Positions 32,591 through 40,443 of a stretch of DNA of 53,125 nt are shown here, piece after piece (position 1 is the stretch's first letter; each line of letters opens with the position of its first letter). The notes under the pieces were generated by a model, which had not been told where the DNA came from, made no database searches, and worked only from the letters and a program-made list of their open reading frames with translations. A program made the position numbers and the translations under genes. The stretch is from an uncultured Eubacteriales bacterium (GTDB lineage: Bacteria > Bacillota > Clostridia > Oscillospirales > Oscillospiraceae), in the NCBI GenBank assembly GCA_900546485.1, contig URDK01000006.1, positions 1 to 53,125 on the forward strand, written 5' to 3'.

Positions 32591-33310
32591 TTAACTTAGA
32601 TCAACTGGATTACACAGGCCATTCCAGGTTTGAGAAACCGTATGATGTACATGCCCCAAAGCAGGCAGATGTGTCTGGTGTGCAAATATAAAATAATAAC
32701 GATTGGTGTAGCTGGGATATTCCAGAAGCAGGGTACGGTCAGCGTGTAGAAAGGAGTCCTGAAAGTCCAGCACACCTTGGATACACATTTCCTTTTTGAT
32801 CCTCTGCGGACGGTGCTGATAAAGGATCACACTTTGCCCGCGGTCATAGTAGTCCTTGACCTCCTGCCAAGTGGTATGCTTTTCCTTGGCCAACCTGTGC
32901 TGGTGCATCCTCGCACTCTCCAGGCCATTGTCCGGATCGAGAAAAACAACATCTGCTCCGATAGTACCGAGCAGGGCCGCTTGATGCCAATGTGAACGGT
33001 TCGCTGGAATCAAGGCATCTGAGAAAAAGGATGCTGTAAGTATACCACTTGTTTCTATTTCTGCGATGCTGCGTTTTTGACGGTGTACAATACCGGCTAA
33101 ACAGTCAAAAAGTTCAGGATCATAATGTCTGTATATTTCCGGTTTATCCAGGTACGAAGTGAATTTTCCATCCTCCTGATTGTGCTTGCCCGGGAGAGTG
33201 GGAATCACTCGGTACCAGTTGACTGCCAGTTGGAGACCGGCGGCAGACACATTACGTAAAAGGCCGTACTTTCCGTAATCTCCAATATCTCCAACATAGT
33301 TATCTTGCAT
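32591..33310 (-). CDS. conserved protein of unknown function (DNYVGDIGDYGKYGLLR family)
   Basis: 239 residues starting MQDNYVGDIGDYGKYGLLRN. Other conserved-looking stretches: VIPTLPGKHNQEDGKFTSYL, DVVFLDPDNGLES and SVILYQHRPQRIKKEM. The FLDPDNG segment recalls motif IV of nucleic-acid methyltransferases, but I see no clear SAM loop, so I leave it unnamed. Start five bases after the macrodomain gene ends, using GGGGGG at its end as ribosome site; the pair is probably one transcript. Confidence 0.75.
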   Translation of the reverse strand: MQDNYVGDIGDYGKYGLLRNVSAAGLQLAVNWYRVIPTLPGKHNQEDGKFTSYLDKPEIYRHYDPELFDCLAGIVHRQKRSIAEIETSGILTASFFSDALIPANRSHWHQAALLGTIGADVVFLDPDNGLESARMHQHRLAKEKHTTWQEVKDYYDRGQSVILYQHRPQRIKKEMCIQGVLDFQDSFLHADRTLLLEYPSYTNRYYFIFAHQTHLPALGHVHHTVSQTWNGLCNPVDLS

Positions 33311-33314
33311 GAGC

Positions 33315-34313
33315 TTAACCCCCCAGCAGGCTCTGGTCAAAAGCGAACAGGGCCTCGTTTATCTCAAAAATGTTGTAGTTCTCCCGGGCTATGAAGTATT
33401 CCACAATGATATCGAACTTGCTGGCGTGGGAGAAGGCGAAGCCGGCCTTGCTGAGAAGCTCCCTTGCCTCATCGAGGGGCAGCTCCAGAGCAACAGCAAA
33501 GGCCATGGCGGTGGGTTTGGAGGGCTTGTAGTACACATCCGAGCGAATCTTTGAAAAGAGCTTCCTGTCGATGTTGGCCTTTTTGTAGCACTGAGCGTCG
33601 GTCATGCCGCGCTCGTCTATCTTCCGCAGCAGCATCTGCGAAAAGCTCTCGTCCAGCTTGCTGAGGACCTCGTCCAAACCGGGGGGAGCCATAGCACAGG
33701 GCGCAGGCATACACTCCGCTTCCTCCATGGGCATGGAGGCCATAGCCATCCTGCGGCGCTGCGCTTCCCGGCTGTCGGTGTGGGCATACACATAGCGGTC
33801 GTCGATATAGGCGGCGATGTCTGCAAAAAGCTTGCCGCCGATATCGTAGGCCGCCCGGTCATAGACGACCAGATACACGGTCATATCGTGCCCGAGCAGG
33901 AAGTCTCCGATGGTGTCCACCGCTGTCTTGAGGGCCTGGGCCTTGGGGTAGCCATATGCCCCGGAGGAGAGCAGCGGAAAGGCGGCGCTCCCGCACCCAT
34001 GTGCCAGCGCAAGCTCGAGAGCCGAGCGGTAGGCAGAGGCGAGCAGCTCCTGTTCGCCGTGTCCACCGCCGCGCCAGACGGGGCCCACGGTATGGATGAC
34101 ATATTTGGCAGGCAGGCGATAGGCACGGGTGAGCTTGGCCTTGCCTGTTTGACAGCCGCCCAGGGTGCGGCACTCGGCCAGCAGCTCCGGACCGGCGGCG
34201 CGGTGGATGGCGCCGTCAACTCCGCCGCCGCCGAGAAGGCTCTCATTGGCTGCGTTCACAATGGCGTCGACCTTCATGGTGGTGAGATCGTTTCTCACGA
34301 TGTGCAGCGGCAT
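33315..34313 (-). CDS. macrodomain protein with C-terminal helix-turn-helix-like domain
   Basis: 332 residues. Residues 1-165 are a macrodomain (AIVNAANESLLGGGGVDGAI, YVIHTVGPVWRGG, FPLLSSGAYGYPK) that binds or hydrolyses ADP-ribose groups. A Met/Pro/Ala-rich linker leads to a C-terminal domain (about 215-332: KANIDRKLFSKIRSDVYYKP, KPTAMAFAVALELPLDEARE) resembling a lambda-repressor-like helical bundle. This two-domain form is common in Clostridia. GGAGG before the ATG and its own promoter. Confidence 0.92.
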   Translation of the reverse strand: MPLHIVRNDLTTMKVDAIVNAANESLLGGGGVDGAIHRAAGPELLAECRTLGGCQTGKAKLTRAYRLPAKYVIHTVGPVWRGGGHGEQELLASAYRSALELALAHGCGSAAFPLLSSGAYGYPKAQALKTAVDTIGDFLLGHDMTVYLVVYDRAAYDIGGKLFADIAAYIDDRYVYAHTDSREAQRRRMAMASMPMEEAECMPAPCAMAPPGLDEVLSKLDESFSQMLLRKIDERGMTDAQCYKKANIDRKLFSKIRSDVYYKPSKPTAMAFAVALELPLDEARELLSKAGFAFSHASKFDIIVEYFIARENYNIFEINEALFAFDQSLLGG

Positions 34314-34334
34314 GGTGCCACCTCCTCAAACGCC

Positions 34335-34364
34335 ATAATAGCATGACCGGGCCGCCCCTGACAA
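34335..34364 (-). promoter_or_regulatory. promoter of the macrodomain operon
   Basis: On the minus strand TTGTCA, 18 bp, TATTAT with extended -10 TGC. The spacer carries one arm of the upstream hairpin. Confidence 0.65.
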
Positions 34365-34385
34365 TCTCAACAGGTGCGGCCCGGT
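34346..34385 (-). terminator. GC-rich hairpin after the FeS operon
   Basis: 10-bp perfect stem ACCGGGCCGC/GCGGCCCGGT extended by CCTG/CAGG. No T-run follows, so it is either a weak terminator or a structural element over the next promoter. Confidence 0.5.
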
Positions 34386-34394
34386 TATGGATAT

Positions 34395-34610
34395 TCATTG
34401 TCTTTTGCAGCTTCCCTTGCAGCCGCATCCGAACACGCCAGACAGCAGCAGGCCGACTAGGCCCATGTACAGCATGGAGCTGTAAGGATTCGAGGTGATG
34501 GCGCAGGTACCGGTGGAGCAGCCCACCAGATAGTAGTAGCCAAGCCCCACAAGCACGCCGCCAAGGGTGAACAGTATGGGGCGCAGCCATTTCATAATGC
34601 GTTTTTTCAT
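34395..34610 (-). CDS. small membrane protein, DUF6132-like
   Basis: 71 residues with two membrane segments (about 11-30 and 46-62). It is cysteine-rich: LVGCSTGTC between the segments and GCGCKGSCKRQ at the C terminus. Proteins of this pattern sit beside rhodanese or FeS membrane genes; role unknown. ATG after GGGAGG; start overlaps the stop of the FeS membrane gene by four bases. Last gene of a three-gene operon. Confidence 0.75.
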   Translation of the reverse strand: MKKRIMKWLRPILFTLGGVLVGLGYYYLVGCSTGTCAITSNPYSSMLYMGLVGLLLSGVFGCGCKGSCKRQ

Positions 34611-35215
34611 ATGCTTACCTCCCGTGAAGTGTATTTCTCCGATGCGCTGCCGCTTTTTGCCTTGCAGATGAGCTGGGTCATGGTACCCATGGGGCAGTAG
34701 ACGCACCAGCTGCGGGGCTTGAACAGCGCCATCGTTATCAGACCAAGCACGGTGGAGGTGAGCATCACGCTGTAAAAGCCGAAGGCAAACTGAGCGACGC
34801 CGGGGTGGAGCAGCGTGCCGTGATAGGCCCAGTGCCAGGGAAGCTTGAAAGTCCAAAGCAGCGTTACCACCTGCCCGAGATCCCGTGCCCCGGCAAACAC
34901 CAGATAGGTGTTCCACAGCATCAGGAAGAACATTGCGAAGAAAAAGACGAGAAAGCCGTAGCGGAAAGCCTTGCTTTTCATCCAGCGCGGAATGTCCTTT
35001 TTCCTGGAGAGCCCGAAGCGTCCGCCCAGCAGCGCAAAGAGCTGACCGCGGCCGCAGTAGCGGTTGCAGTAGGCCTTGCCGCCGCCGGCAATGGAGATGA
35101 TGAGCGGAATGAAAAAGCACAGCAGCCCCAGCCAGGCGAAGAGTATGTTGAAGAAGCCGAGGGTCAGATAGAGCAGCGATGCGATCCACAGATAGTCGTA
35201 CCAGCGCTTTTTCAT
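34607..35215 (-). CDS. 4Fe-4S-binding membrane protein (NapH/YccM-like)
   Basis: 202 residues with about five hydrophobic segments. Two cysteine clusters, CNRYCGRGQLF (about 51-61) and CVYCPMGTM (about 174-182), match the C-x3-CP membrane ferredoxin-like family that moves electrons across or along the membrane. ATG at 35215 after GGAGGTGGAG. Coupled by ATGA overlap to the ferredoxin before it and the DUF6132-like gene after it. Confidence 0.85.
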   Translation of the reverse strand: MKKRWYDYLWIASLLYLTLGFFNILFAWLGLLCFFIPLIISIAGGGKAYCNRYCGRGQLFALLGGRFGLSRKKDIPRWMKSKAFRYGFLVFFFAMFFLMLWNTYLVFAGARDLGQVVTLLWTFKLPWHWAYHGTLLHPGVAQFAFGFYSVMLTSTVLGLITMALFKPRSWCVYCPMGTMTQLICKAKSGSASEKYTSREVSI

Positions 35216-35421
35216 ATCTCCACCTCCACCAGCTCTATTACGCTTGCCGGGCATTCCCTGGCGCATTTGCCGCAGCCTATGCATTTTTCCCTGTCGACCC
35301 GAGCCGTTACACCCCGTACTACCTCAATGGCCCTCATCGGGCACACTTTCACGCAGCAGCCGCAGGCCACACACGCGGACTCATCCACAACGGCCTTGCG
35401 CCGCTTCTTCACAGGACTCAT
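35212..35421 (-). CDS. 2[4Fe-4S] ferredoxin
   Basis: 69 residues with two clusters of cysteines, CVACGCCVKVCPMRAI and CIGCGKCARECPASVI, the classical bacterial-type ferredoxin pattern; a short basic N terminus (MSPVKKRRK) precedes them. Soluble electron carrier, probably for the membrane FeS protein encoded next with ATGA overlap. ATG at 35421 follows GGAGGG. Confidence 0.92.
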   Translation of the reverse strand: MSPVKKRRKAVVDESACVACGCCVKVCPMRAIEVVRGVTARVDREKCIGCGKCARECPASVIELVEVEI

Positions 35422-35478
35422 AAGCTCCCTCCAAAAACTCAAGTGCGGTCAGCATATCACATCCAGCGCTGTCTCACC

Positions 35479-35491
35479 GTGACGAGGTCAC
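35479..35491. promoter_or_regulatory. short palindrome between divergent genes
   Basis: GTGAC-GAG-GTCAC in the 175-bp region between the ferredoxin operon and the divergent membrane gene; could be an operator for an unknown regulator. Confidence 0.3.
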
Positions 35492-35596
35492 AAAGCGAGG
35501 AAACCGCTTGCCTCGCTGCCGCGGTGGAGTTACAATAATATGCGAATGATGAGATAAAATGCGGGCCGCATGCCCGCCGGGGGAGAGAAGGATGAG

Positions 35597-36319
35597 ATGT
35601 CTGAAACAAGAAGGAGGTACGTGGGCCGGCTGATAGGCCGCTGCCTGATCCTTGCCGCCTGCGTCTGGTTGTGCGTTTGCCGCCGGGACGCCTTCGGCGT
35701 GCTGGAGGCAGGGGGATTTTTTGAGAACTTTTCGCCGCTGCACCTGCTGTGGGTGATTTGGGTGCTGGACATGTTCTTGCAGATCGTGCCCGTGAAGAAC
35801 AAGGTGCCGCTCGGCTCGCAGAAGCTCTTCGCCAACCGTTTCAAACCGATACGTGAGAAGATAAACTACGAGGCGCTGAGAAATTACATAAGGTCCACGA
35901 CGAAGGCCGCCTACAAAGTGTTCATTCTCTGGTGTTTGCTCATCGCGGTGATAGGGTTGCTCTACCACTTCGGAGTCATTGACCGGATCGCGCTTTTTAT
36001 GATCTCGGTGGTGTTCTACGTCTGCGACCTCATATGCGTGCTGATCTGGTGTCCCTTCCGGCTCATAATGAAGAACCGCTGCTGCACCACCTGCCGCATC
36101 TTCAACTGGGACCATCTGATGATGTTCTCGCCGCTCATCTTCATGGACGGCTTTTTCGCGCGCTCGCTCGTGATAATGGCCATAGCGGCCTGGCTGGTCT
36201 GGGAGCTCTGCGTCATGATGTACCCGGAGCGCTTCTGGGACCACGCCAATGCGGCGCTCAAGTGCTCCGAGTGCACGGACAAACTCTGCACGCAGTACTG
36301 CCACAAGCTCCGCAGCTGA
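35597..36319 (+). CDS. membrane protein of unknown function with cysteine clusters
   Basis: 240 residues. Hydrophobic segments at about 10-30, 48-65, 105-130, 135-155 and 190-210. Cysteines cluster in the loop KNRCCTTCRIFNWDHLM and at the C terminus (KCSECTDKLCTQYC), suggesting a metal or FeS site on the inner face. I do not recognise the family. It faces away from the FeS operon and may share its regulation. ATG at 35597 after GAAGGA. Confidence 0.75.
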   Translation: MSETRRRYVGRLIGRCLILAACVWLCVCRRDAFGVLEAGGFFENFSPLHLLWVIWVLDMFLQIVPVKNKVPLGSQKLFANRFKPIREKINYEALRNYIRSTTKAAYKVFILWCLLIAVIGLLYHFGVIDRIALFMISVVFYVCDLICVLIWCPFRLIMKNRCCTTCRIFNWDHLMMFSPLIFMDGFFARSLVIMAIAAWLVWELCVMMYPERFWDHANAALKCSECTDKLCTQYCHKLRS

Positions 36320-36330
36320 GCATAAGAAAT

Positions 36331-36360
36331 CCCCCGGCCGGTGAGGCCGGGGGTGTTTTT
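36331..36360 (+). terminator. terminator of the 35597-36319 gene
   Basis: Perfect CCCCCGGCC/GGCCGGGGG stem, 5-base loop, then TGTTTTT. Confidence 0.88.
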
Positions 36361-36845
36361 CATTTCGTAGCAAATTTTTTGGTGAAGAAGTCGGTGAAGG
36401 CGGCCAGCTCCTCGTCCTGGGAGACGTAGACGTAGAGCTTCTCGTCGTCGAGCCAGTCGTAGGCGTTGATGGCTATGTAGCCGCGCTTGTCGGGGTAGAT
36501 GACGAAGGCGTCGGTGGGGTACTTGTTCCGATAGGCCTTGAGTATGTCGGAGCGGCGGTAGACCACCGCCTCGCCGCGGCCGCTCAGGTCGGGCACTGTG
36601 GGCACGACGACTATCGTCTCCGCGGCCTCGTTCCAGCCCACGATGAGGCTGCCTATCTTCGTCTTGCTACCGTGGACAAAGCCGTAGTTGAAGCGGCTCA
36701 CGTCCTCGGTGTAGCCGTAAATCAGCCGGTAGTCGTCACCATTTTCCACCGCGTCGTTGAAGAGCTCACGCATGCGCCGTGCGTTCGCCGCGCTCTTTTC
36801 CATGTCGATCTCCGGGCCCTTGAAGAGCTTGCCGAAAAGTCCCAT
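36360..36845 (-). CDS. conserved protein of unknown function
   Basis: 161 residues starting MGLFGKLFKGPEIDMEKSA, a common opening for cytosolic Clostridial proteins. Mixed alpha/beta with SLIVGWNEAAETIVVVPTVP and DAFVIYPDKRGYIAINAYDW. No signal peptide, no catalytic motif that I recognise. Convergent with the membrane gene, ending within its terminator. GGAGG precedes the ATG. Confidence 0.75.
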   Translation of the reverse strand: MGLFGKLFKGPEIDMEKSAANARRMRELFNDAVENGDDYRLIYGYTEDVSRFNYGFVHGSKTKIGSLIVGWNEAAETIVVVPTVPDLSGRGEAVVYRRSDILKAYRNKYPTDAFVIYPDKRGYIAINAYDWLDDEKLYVYVSQDEELAAFTDFFTKKFATK

Positions 36846-36873
36846 GTAAGTTTTCCTCCTGACTTTTTCTTAT

Positions 36874-36905
36874 AATAAATACAAATCTTTAAATTTGTAT
36901 TTATT
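36874..36905. repeat. AT-rich palindrome upstream of the 36360-36845 gene
   Basis: Perfect 13-bp arms AATAAATACAAAT/ATTTGTATTTATT with loop CTTTAA, between the TetR gene and the next gene. No GC in the stem core, so more likely an operator (perhaps for TetR) than a terminator. Confidence 0.5.
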
Positions 36906-36943
36906 TTGCGTAAAAACAAATCCGTCTGAGAGCTCAAACGGAT

Positions 36944-37567
36944 CTATTTGCCGCCGTCTGCCTGCCGAAACGAATCCAGGCAGTCCACTATGGCGTTTAT
37001 CTGGAAGGCCGTTGTGGCGTCTGCGGCCTCGGGCACGAGCAGGGGCAGCGTTTCCGGTATGGCACGGCAGAGCACCATGGCGGCGAGGCTGAGATTCATG
37101 AAAAGGTTTATCCGCTCCTGGTCTGCCCGGACGCCGAAGCACTCGAGTATGCCGCCGAAGAGCCGGGCCTGCTTTTCGCGGAAGACGCGGTAGCTCTCTG
37201 GCGAGAGCCGCCGGAAGATGAGCTGCTGTTCCTCGACCGTCAGTACCGCAATGCCGTGCTGCTCGCCGTAGCAGCAGGAGTGCAGAAAGCGCCGCACGGC
37301 CTCGCGCCAGCTCAGCGTGGGGTCAGCCATCAGGCTGCGCGCGTACTCGAGTATTCTCGGCTGCTGGAGATAGAGCGTCTCGACGATGAGGTCCTCCTTG
37401 GTGGGGAAGAAGGTGTAGAAAAAGCTTCTCGAGATGCCCACGGCCCTGTATACCTGTTCCACCGTGGTGTGCTGTATGCCCTGCCGCGCCATCAGCTCCA
37501 GCGCGACGGAGACCAGCTCGCCGCGAATGCGCTCGCGCTCGGCCTCGGAATAGGCTACCTTCGGCAT
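36944..37567 (-). CDS. TetR-family transcriptional regulator
   Basis: 207 residues. The N-terminal helix-turn-helix (about 10-58) reads ALELMARQGIQHTTVEQVYR then AVGISRSFFYTFFPTKEDLI, the TetR signature. A helical ligand and dimer domain follows. Ligand unknown. Divergent from the 37750 gene; the likely targets are that gene, the gene downstream or itself. ATG after GGAGGGTCGGG. Confidence 0.9.
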   Translation of the reverse strand: MPKVAYSEAERERIRGELVSVALELMARQGIQHTTVEQVYRAVGISRSFFYTFFPTKEDLIVETLYLQQPRILEYARSLMADPTLSWREAVRRFLHSCCYGEQHGIAVLTVEEQQLIFRRLSPESYRVFREKQARLFGGILECFGVRADQERINLFMNLSLAAMVLCRAIPETLPLLVPEAADATTAFQINAIVDCLDSFRQADGGK

Positions 37568-37624
37568 CCCGACCCTCCTTGAAATAAAGACAAAGTTGAA
37601 AAATCGTATTTATCTTAGCACAAA

Positions 37625-37658
37625 GCCCGGGGCGATTCAACAGCATATCGCCCCGGGC
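37625..37658. repeat. GC-rich inverted repeat between divergent genes
   Basis: Perfect 12-bp arms GCCCGGGGCGAT/ATCGCCCCGGGC with a 10-base loop. It lies between two divergent start regions, where no terminator is needed, though TTTG follows it on the minus strand. Confidence 0.6.
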
Positions 37659-37689
37659 AGGAATTAAATTTCAGCCGGAAGAGAGATGG

Positions 37690-37718
37690 ATGACAGGCGG
37701 ATTGGCAGGTGATATAAT
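37690..37718 (+). promoter_or_regulatory. promoter of the 37750 gene
   Basis: ATGACA, 17 bp, TATAAT, 31 bases before the ATG. Confidence 0.75.
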
Positions 37719-37749
37719 CGTCCAAATCTTAAAAAAGGGGGGCAATACC

Positions 37750-38295
37750 ATGCTGGAGAGACTGAAAAAGGCGTTCCATTCCGGGAAGCAGACTAAGCCG
37801 TGGAGCGGGGAGATGGTGCTTGAGAAGACGGGCCCCGGCGGGCACAACGGCTACAGGCACGCGATATACTCGACCGTCGCAGTGCGCTGGGTGAGCCGAG
37901 AGCGCGGGGATGACGGCGAGCCGCTCAGGCTGCGCGAACCGCACGAGAGCACCGCGAGCTATACTCTGGCGGACGGCTTCACCGCCGCCGGGCAGCGCTA
38001 CGGCTCGCTGCAGGAGCTCTACACGGAGTACGACAAGACCAAGACCTTCTGCCGCGACCGCTATGGTCGGGAGGTGCTCTATCTTGCCGAGCGCTTCCCC
38101 TGCTTCGACAGCCACGACTATGCCTATGAAAAACGCTTCTACCGCTGGTTCTTCCTCCGCGAAAACGACCGCCTGACCCGGGTGTACTACGAGGACGAGA
38201 CGAAAAAGGTCTACGTCACCGAGGATGTGCAGTATCTCGAGGAGCCCCGCTGGCGGGAGATGCTCCGCCTGGGCTACTTCGAAAAGCGTTGGTGA
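37750..38295 (+). CDS. conserved protein of unknown function
   Basis: 181 residues, soluble, rich in Arg, Glu and Tyr. Begins MLERLKKAFHSGKQTKPW; later parts include FCRDRYGREVLYLAERFPCF and DETKKVYVTEDVQYLE. No motif I can assign. The ATG at 37750 has AAAGGGGGG upstream; an earlier in-frame ATG falls on the promoter and is excluded. Possibly controlled by the divergent TetR. Confidence 0.72.
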   Translation: MLERLKKAFHSGKQTKPWSGEMVLEKTGPGGHNGYRHAIYSTVAVRWVSRERGDDGEPLRLREPHESTASYTLADGFTAAGQRYGSLQELYTEYDKTKTFCRDRYGREVLYLAERFPCFDSHDYAYEKRFYRWFFLRENDRLTRVYYEDETKKVYVTEDVQYLEEPRWREMLRLGYFEKRW

Positions 38296-38298
38296 GAT

Positions 38299-39054
38299 CT
38301 ACTGCCCCAGGCCAAGCACGCGCCTGAGCGCCGCGGCGTCGGGCAGATTCACGCTTACGAATTTGCCGCCGTAGAACATGGCCCAGTTGTTGAATACGCA
38401 GGGGAGGGCCTTGGCTTTTTCCAGCGAGTCCACAGCGATGAGGCTGACCGGCGCGCCGAGCTCGGCGCAGGTCCTTTTCACCAGCTCTACGCTCTGGTGG
38501 ATGTAGGGGCACTGAGGGCTGTAATATACGGTCAGCTCCCGGCTTTCTATCTCCTGACGCCTGGCGTCAGACGCAAAGCGCGGCAGGCTGCCGTCAAAGG
38601 AGAGGGCCAGCAGCTCATAGCCCCCGGCGGCGCTGTCCACCGCCGGAAAGCCGTATTTCTTTGCAAAGGCCTGGTCCGAGAGCCAGGCCTTCTGCTTGTC
38701 CGCACCGAGCATGCAGACCCCGGAACGCCCGTGCTCCCTCGCATCTGCGAGACAATATTCCATGAGCCGGCGGCCGTGACCCTTGCCGCGCAGCTCGCCT
38801 GCGGTCCACAGGCAGTAGATGTAGAGGTAGTTGTCCCCGAGCACGGGCACCCAGGCGGTCTCGAGCGGGGCGTATTCGATGAAGGCGATGCCCTTCGCGT
38901 CCAGCTTGCGGAAGACATGGCCCTCCCTGAGCCTTTGCGCGAGCCAGCGGCGCTTGTCCTCCACGCCGGGGTGCGGCTTTTTGCTGCGTATGATGCAGCA
39001 CAGGTGCTCGTCTGCCAGATTCTCCTCGGTCAGATTGATGAACTTCTCGTCCAT
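38299..39054 (-). CDS. GNAT N-acetyltransferase with YoaP-like C-terminal domain
   Basis: 251 residues. Residues 1-150 are a GNAT domain (YIYCLWTAGELRGKGHGRRL contains the acetyl-CoA loop G-x-G-x-G/R, then MEYCLADAREHGRSGVCML). Residues 165-251 (LTVYYSPQCPYIHQSVELVK, ALPCVFNNWAMFYGGKFVS) match the thioredoxin-like tail of YoaP. The acceptor is unknown. ATG at 39054 with GGAGG; divergent from the WYL regulator across a strong palindrome. Confidence 0.85.
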   Translation of the reverse strand: MDEKFINLTEENLADEHLCCIIRSKKPHPGVEDKRRWLAQRLREGHVFRKLDAKGIAFIEYAPLETAWVPVLGDNYLYIYCLWTAGELRGKGHGRRLMEYCLADAREHGRSGVCMLGADKQKAWLSDQAFAKKYGFPAVDSAAGGYELLALSFDGSLPRFASDARRQEIESRELTVYYSPQCPYIHQSVELVKRTCAELGAPVSLIAVDSLEKAKALPCVFNNWAMFYGGKFVSVNLPDAAALRRVLGLGQ

Positions 39055-39127
39055 ATGCCGCCTCCAAGACAGTGATGCCCCATGATAACACAGAGCGTCT
39101 CCGGAAGTAAATCGGGATGTATGGGAT

Positions 39128-39165
39128 AAACGTGACAGACAGCTGTCACGTTTATGTGTTATAAT
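39128..39165 (+). promoter_or_regulatory. palindromic operator and promoter of the WYL regulator
   Basis: Perfect 11-bp inverted repeat AAACGTGACAG/CTGTCACGTTT with 4-base centre (39128-39153), followed by TATAAT at 39160-39165. The -35 position falls within the palindrome and is a poor match, which fits control by a factor bound there, plausibly the WYL protein itself. Confidence 0.7.
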
Positions 39166-39191
39166 GGGCAAAAACGCGGGGGTGCGTAGAT

Positions 39192-40118
39192 TTGAGGCTT
39201 GACCGGCTCATAGGTATACTGTCGCTGCTGCTCCAGCGCGAGCGGGTCACAGCGGCTGAGATAGCGGAGCTGTTTGAGGTATCACGGCGGACGGTACTGC
39301 GGGACGTGGACGAGCTCTGCCGTGCCGGCATACCGCTGGTCACCGTCCAGGGCGCGGGCGGGGGCATATCCATAATGGAGGGCTTCCGCATAGACCGCAC
39401 CGTGCTCACCTCCTCAGAGATGCAGGCCATCCTCGCCGGGCTGCGGAGCCTGGACTCCGTAAGCGGTACGCGGCGCTATGCCCAGCTCATGGAGAAGCTC
39501 TCCGCGGGCTCCGGCACGCTCATGCCCGGCGGCGCGCACATGCTCATCGACCTCTCGTCCTGGTACAAGACCAGTCTGCCGTCCCGGATAGAGCTCATAA
39601 GTACCGCGATAGAGCAGAGGCGTACGCTGCGTTTCACCTACTTCGCGCCCTCGGGAGAGAGCGTGCGCGAGGCGGAGCCATATTATCTGGTCTTTCACTG
39701 GTCGTCCTGGTATGTCTGGGCCTGGTGCCGTTTGCGGGAGGATTACCGGCTCTTCAAGCTGGGCCGGATGTCGGTGCCGGAGCTGGGGGAGCCGTTCGAG
39801 CCGCGGGAGGTGCCAGTGCCGCAGCTCGAGCCCGAGCGCATATTCCCCGCGCGGCACAGGGTGACCGTGCTCTTTGAACCGCGGTACAAGTGGCGGCTGG
39901 TGGAGGAGTACGGAGCCGACAGCTTCAGCGTCTGCCCGGACGGGCGGCTGCGCTTCACCGGCGGCTTCCCGGGCGACGAGAGCGTCCTCAGCTGGCTCTT
40001 GACCTTCGGCGGCGGCGCGGAGCTGACGGAGCCGCGGGAGCTGAGGGAAAAGCTCTCGCGGCTCGGGCGGGAGATAGCGGAGCGATATTCCAAAGGAGGC
40101 GGAATGGATGGCGAGTGA
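39192..40118 (+). CDS. YafY/WYL-domain transcriptional regulator
   Basis: 308 residues. N-terminal HTH_11 domain (about 1-60, LLQRERVTAAEIAELFEVSR, RTVLRDVDELCRAGIP), then a WYL ligand domain (about 140-215) with RFTYFAPSGE, YYLVFHWSSWYVWAWCRLRE and FKLGRM, and a C-terminal WCX domain. Such proteins sense small molecules or nucleic-acid fragments. TTG start with GGGGGTG upstream. Overlaps the TfoX-like gene; heads a run of four small genes. Confidence 0.92.
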   Translation: MRLDRLIGILSLLLQRERVTAAEIAELFEVSRRTVLRDVDELCRAGIPLVTVQGAGGGISIMEGFRIDRTVLTSSEMQAILAGLRSLDSVSGTRRYAQLMEKLSAGSGTLMPGGAHMLIDLSSWYKTSLPSRIELISTAIEQRRTLRFTYFAPSGESVREAEPYYLVFHWSSWYVWAWCRLREDYRLFKLGRMSVPELGEPFEPREVPVPQLEPERIFPARHRVTVLFEPRYKWRLVEEYGADSFSVCPDGRLRFTGGFPGDESVLSWLLTFGGGAELTEPRELREKLSRLGREIAERYSKGGGMDGE

Positions 40119-40443
40119 TAGGGGCTTCGTCGACTATGTCACAGAGCAGCTGCAGGGCGCGGGGAGCGTACGGGCAAAGCGGATGTTCGGGGAGTACGGC
40201 CTTTTCTGCGACGGGCTGTTCTTCGCCGTGATCTGCGCCGATCAGCTCTTCATCAAACCCACGGCTGCCGCGCGCTCGGCCTTCCCCGACCTGCCCATGG
40301 CCCCGCCCTACGAGGGCGCAAAAGACTACATCCTCGTCGAGAACATCGACGACAGCGAGACGCTCACGGCGCTTACCTCGCTCACCTGTGAGGCACTGAG
40401 GGCCGAAGAGCGGCCGAAAAGGAGGAAGCATGGCGGCATTTGA
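40108..40443 (+). CDS. TfoX N-terminal domain protein
   Basis: 111 residues corresponding to the TfoX/Sxy N-terminal domain alone (VTEQLQGAGSVRAKRMFGEY, GLFCDGLFFAVICADQLFIK). In proteobacteria the domain takes part in competence control; lone copies elsewhere are of unknown role. Overlaps both neighbours by 11-14 bases, so it is in one operon with the WYL regulator and the GyrI-like protein. Confidence 0.88.
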   Translation: MASDRGFVDYVTEQLQGAGSVRAKRMFGEYGLFCDGLFFAVICADQLFIKPTAAARSAFPDLPMAPPYEGAKDYILVENIDDSETLTALTSLTCEALRAEERPKRRKHGGI

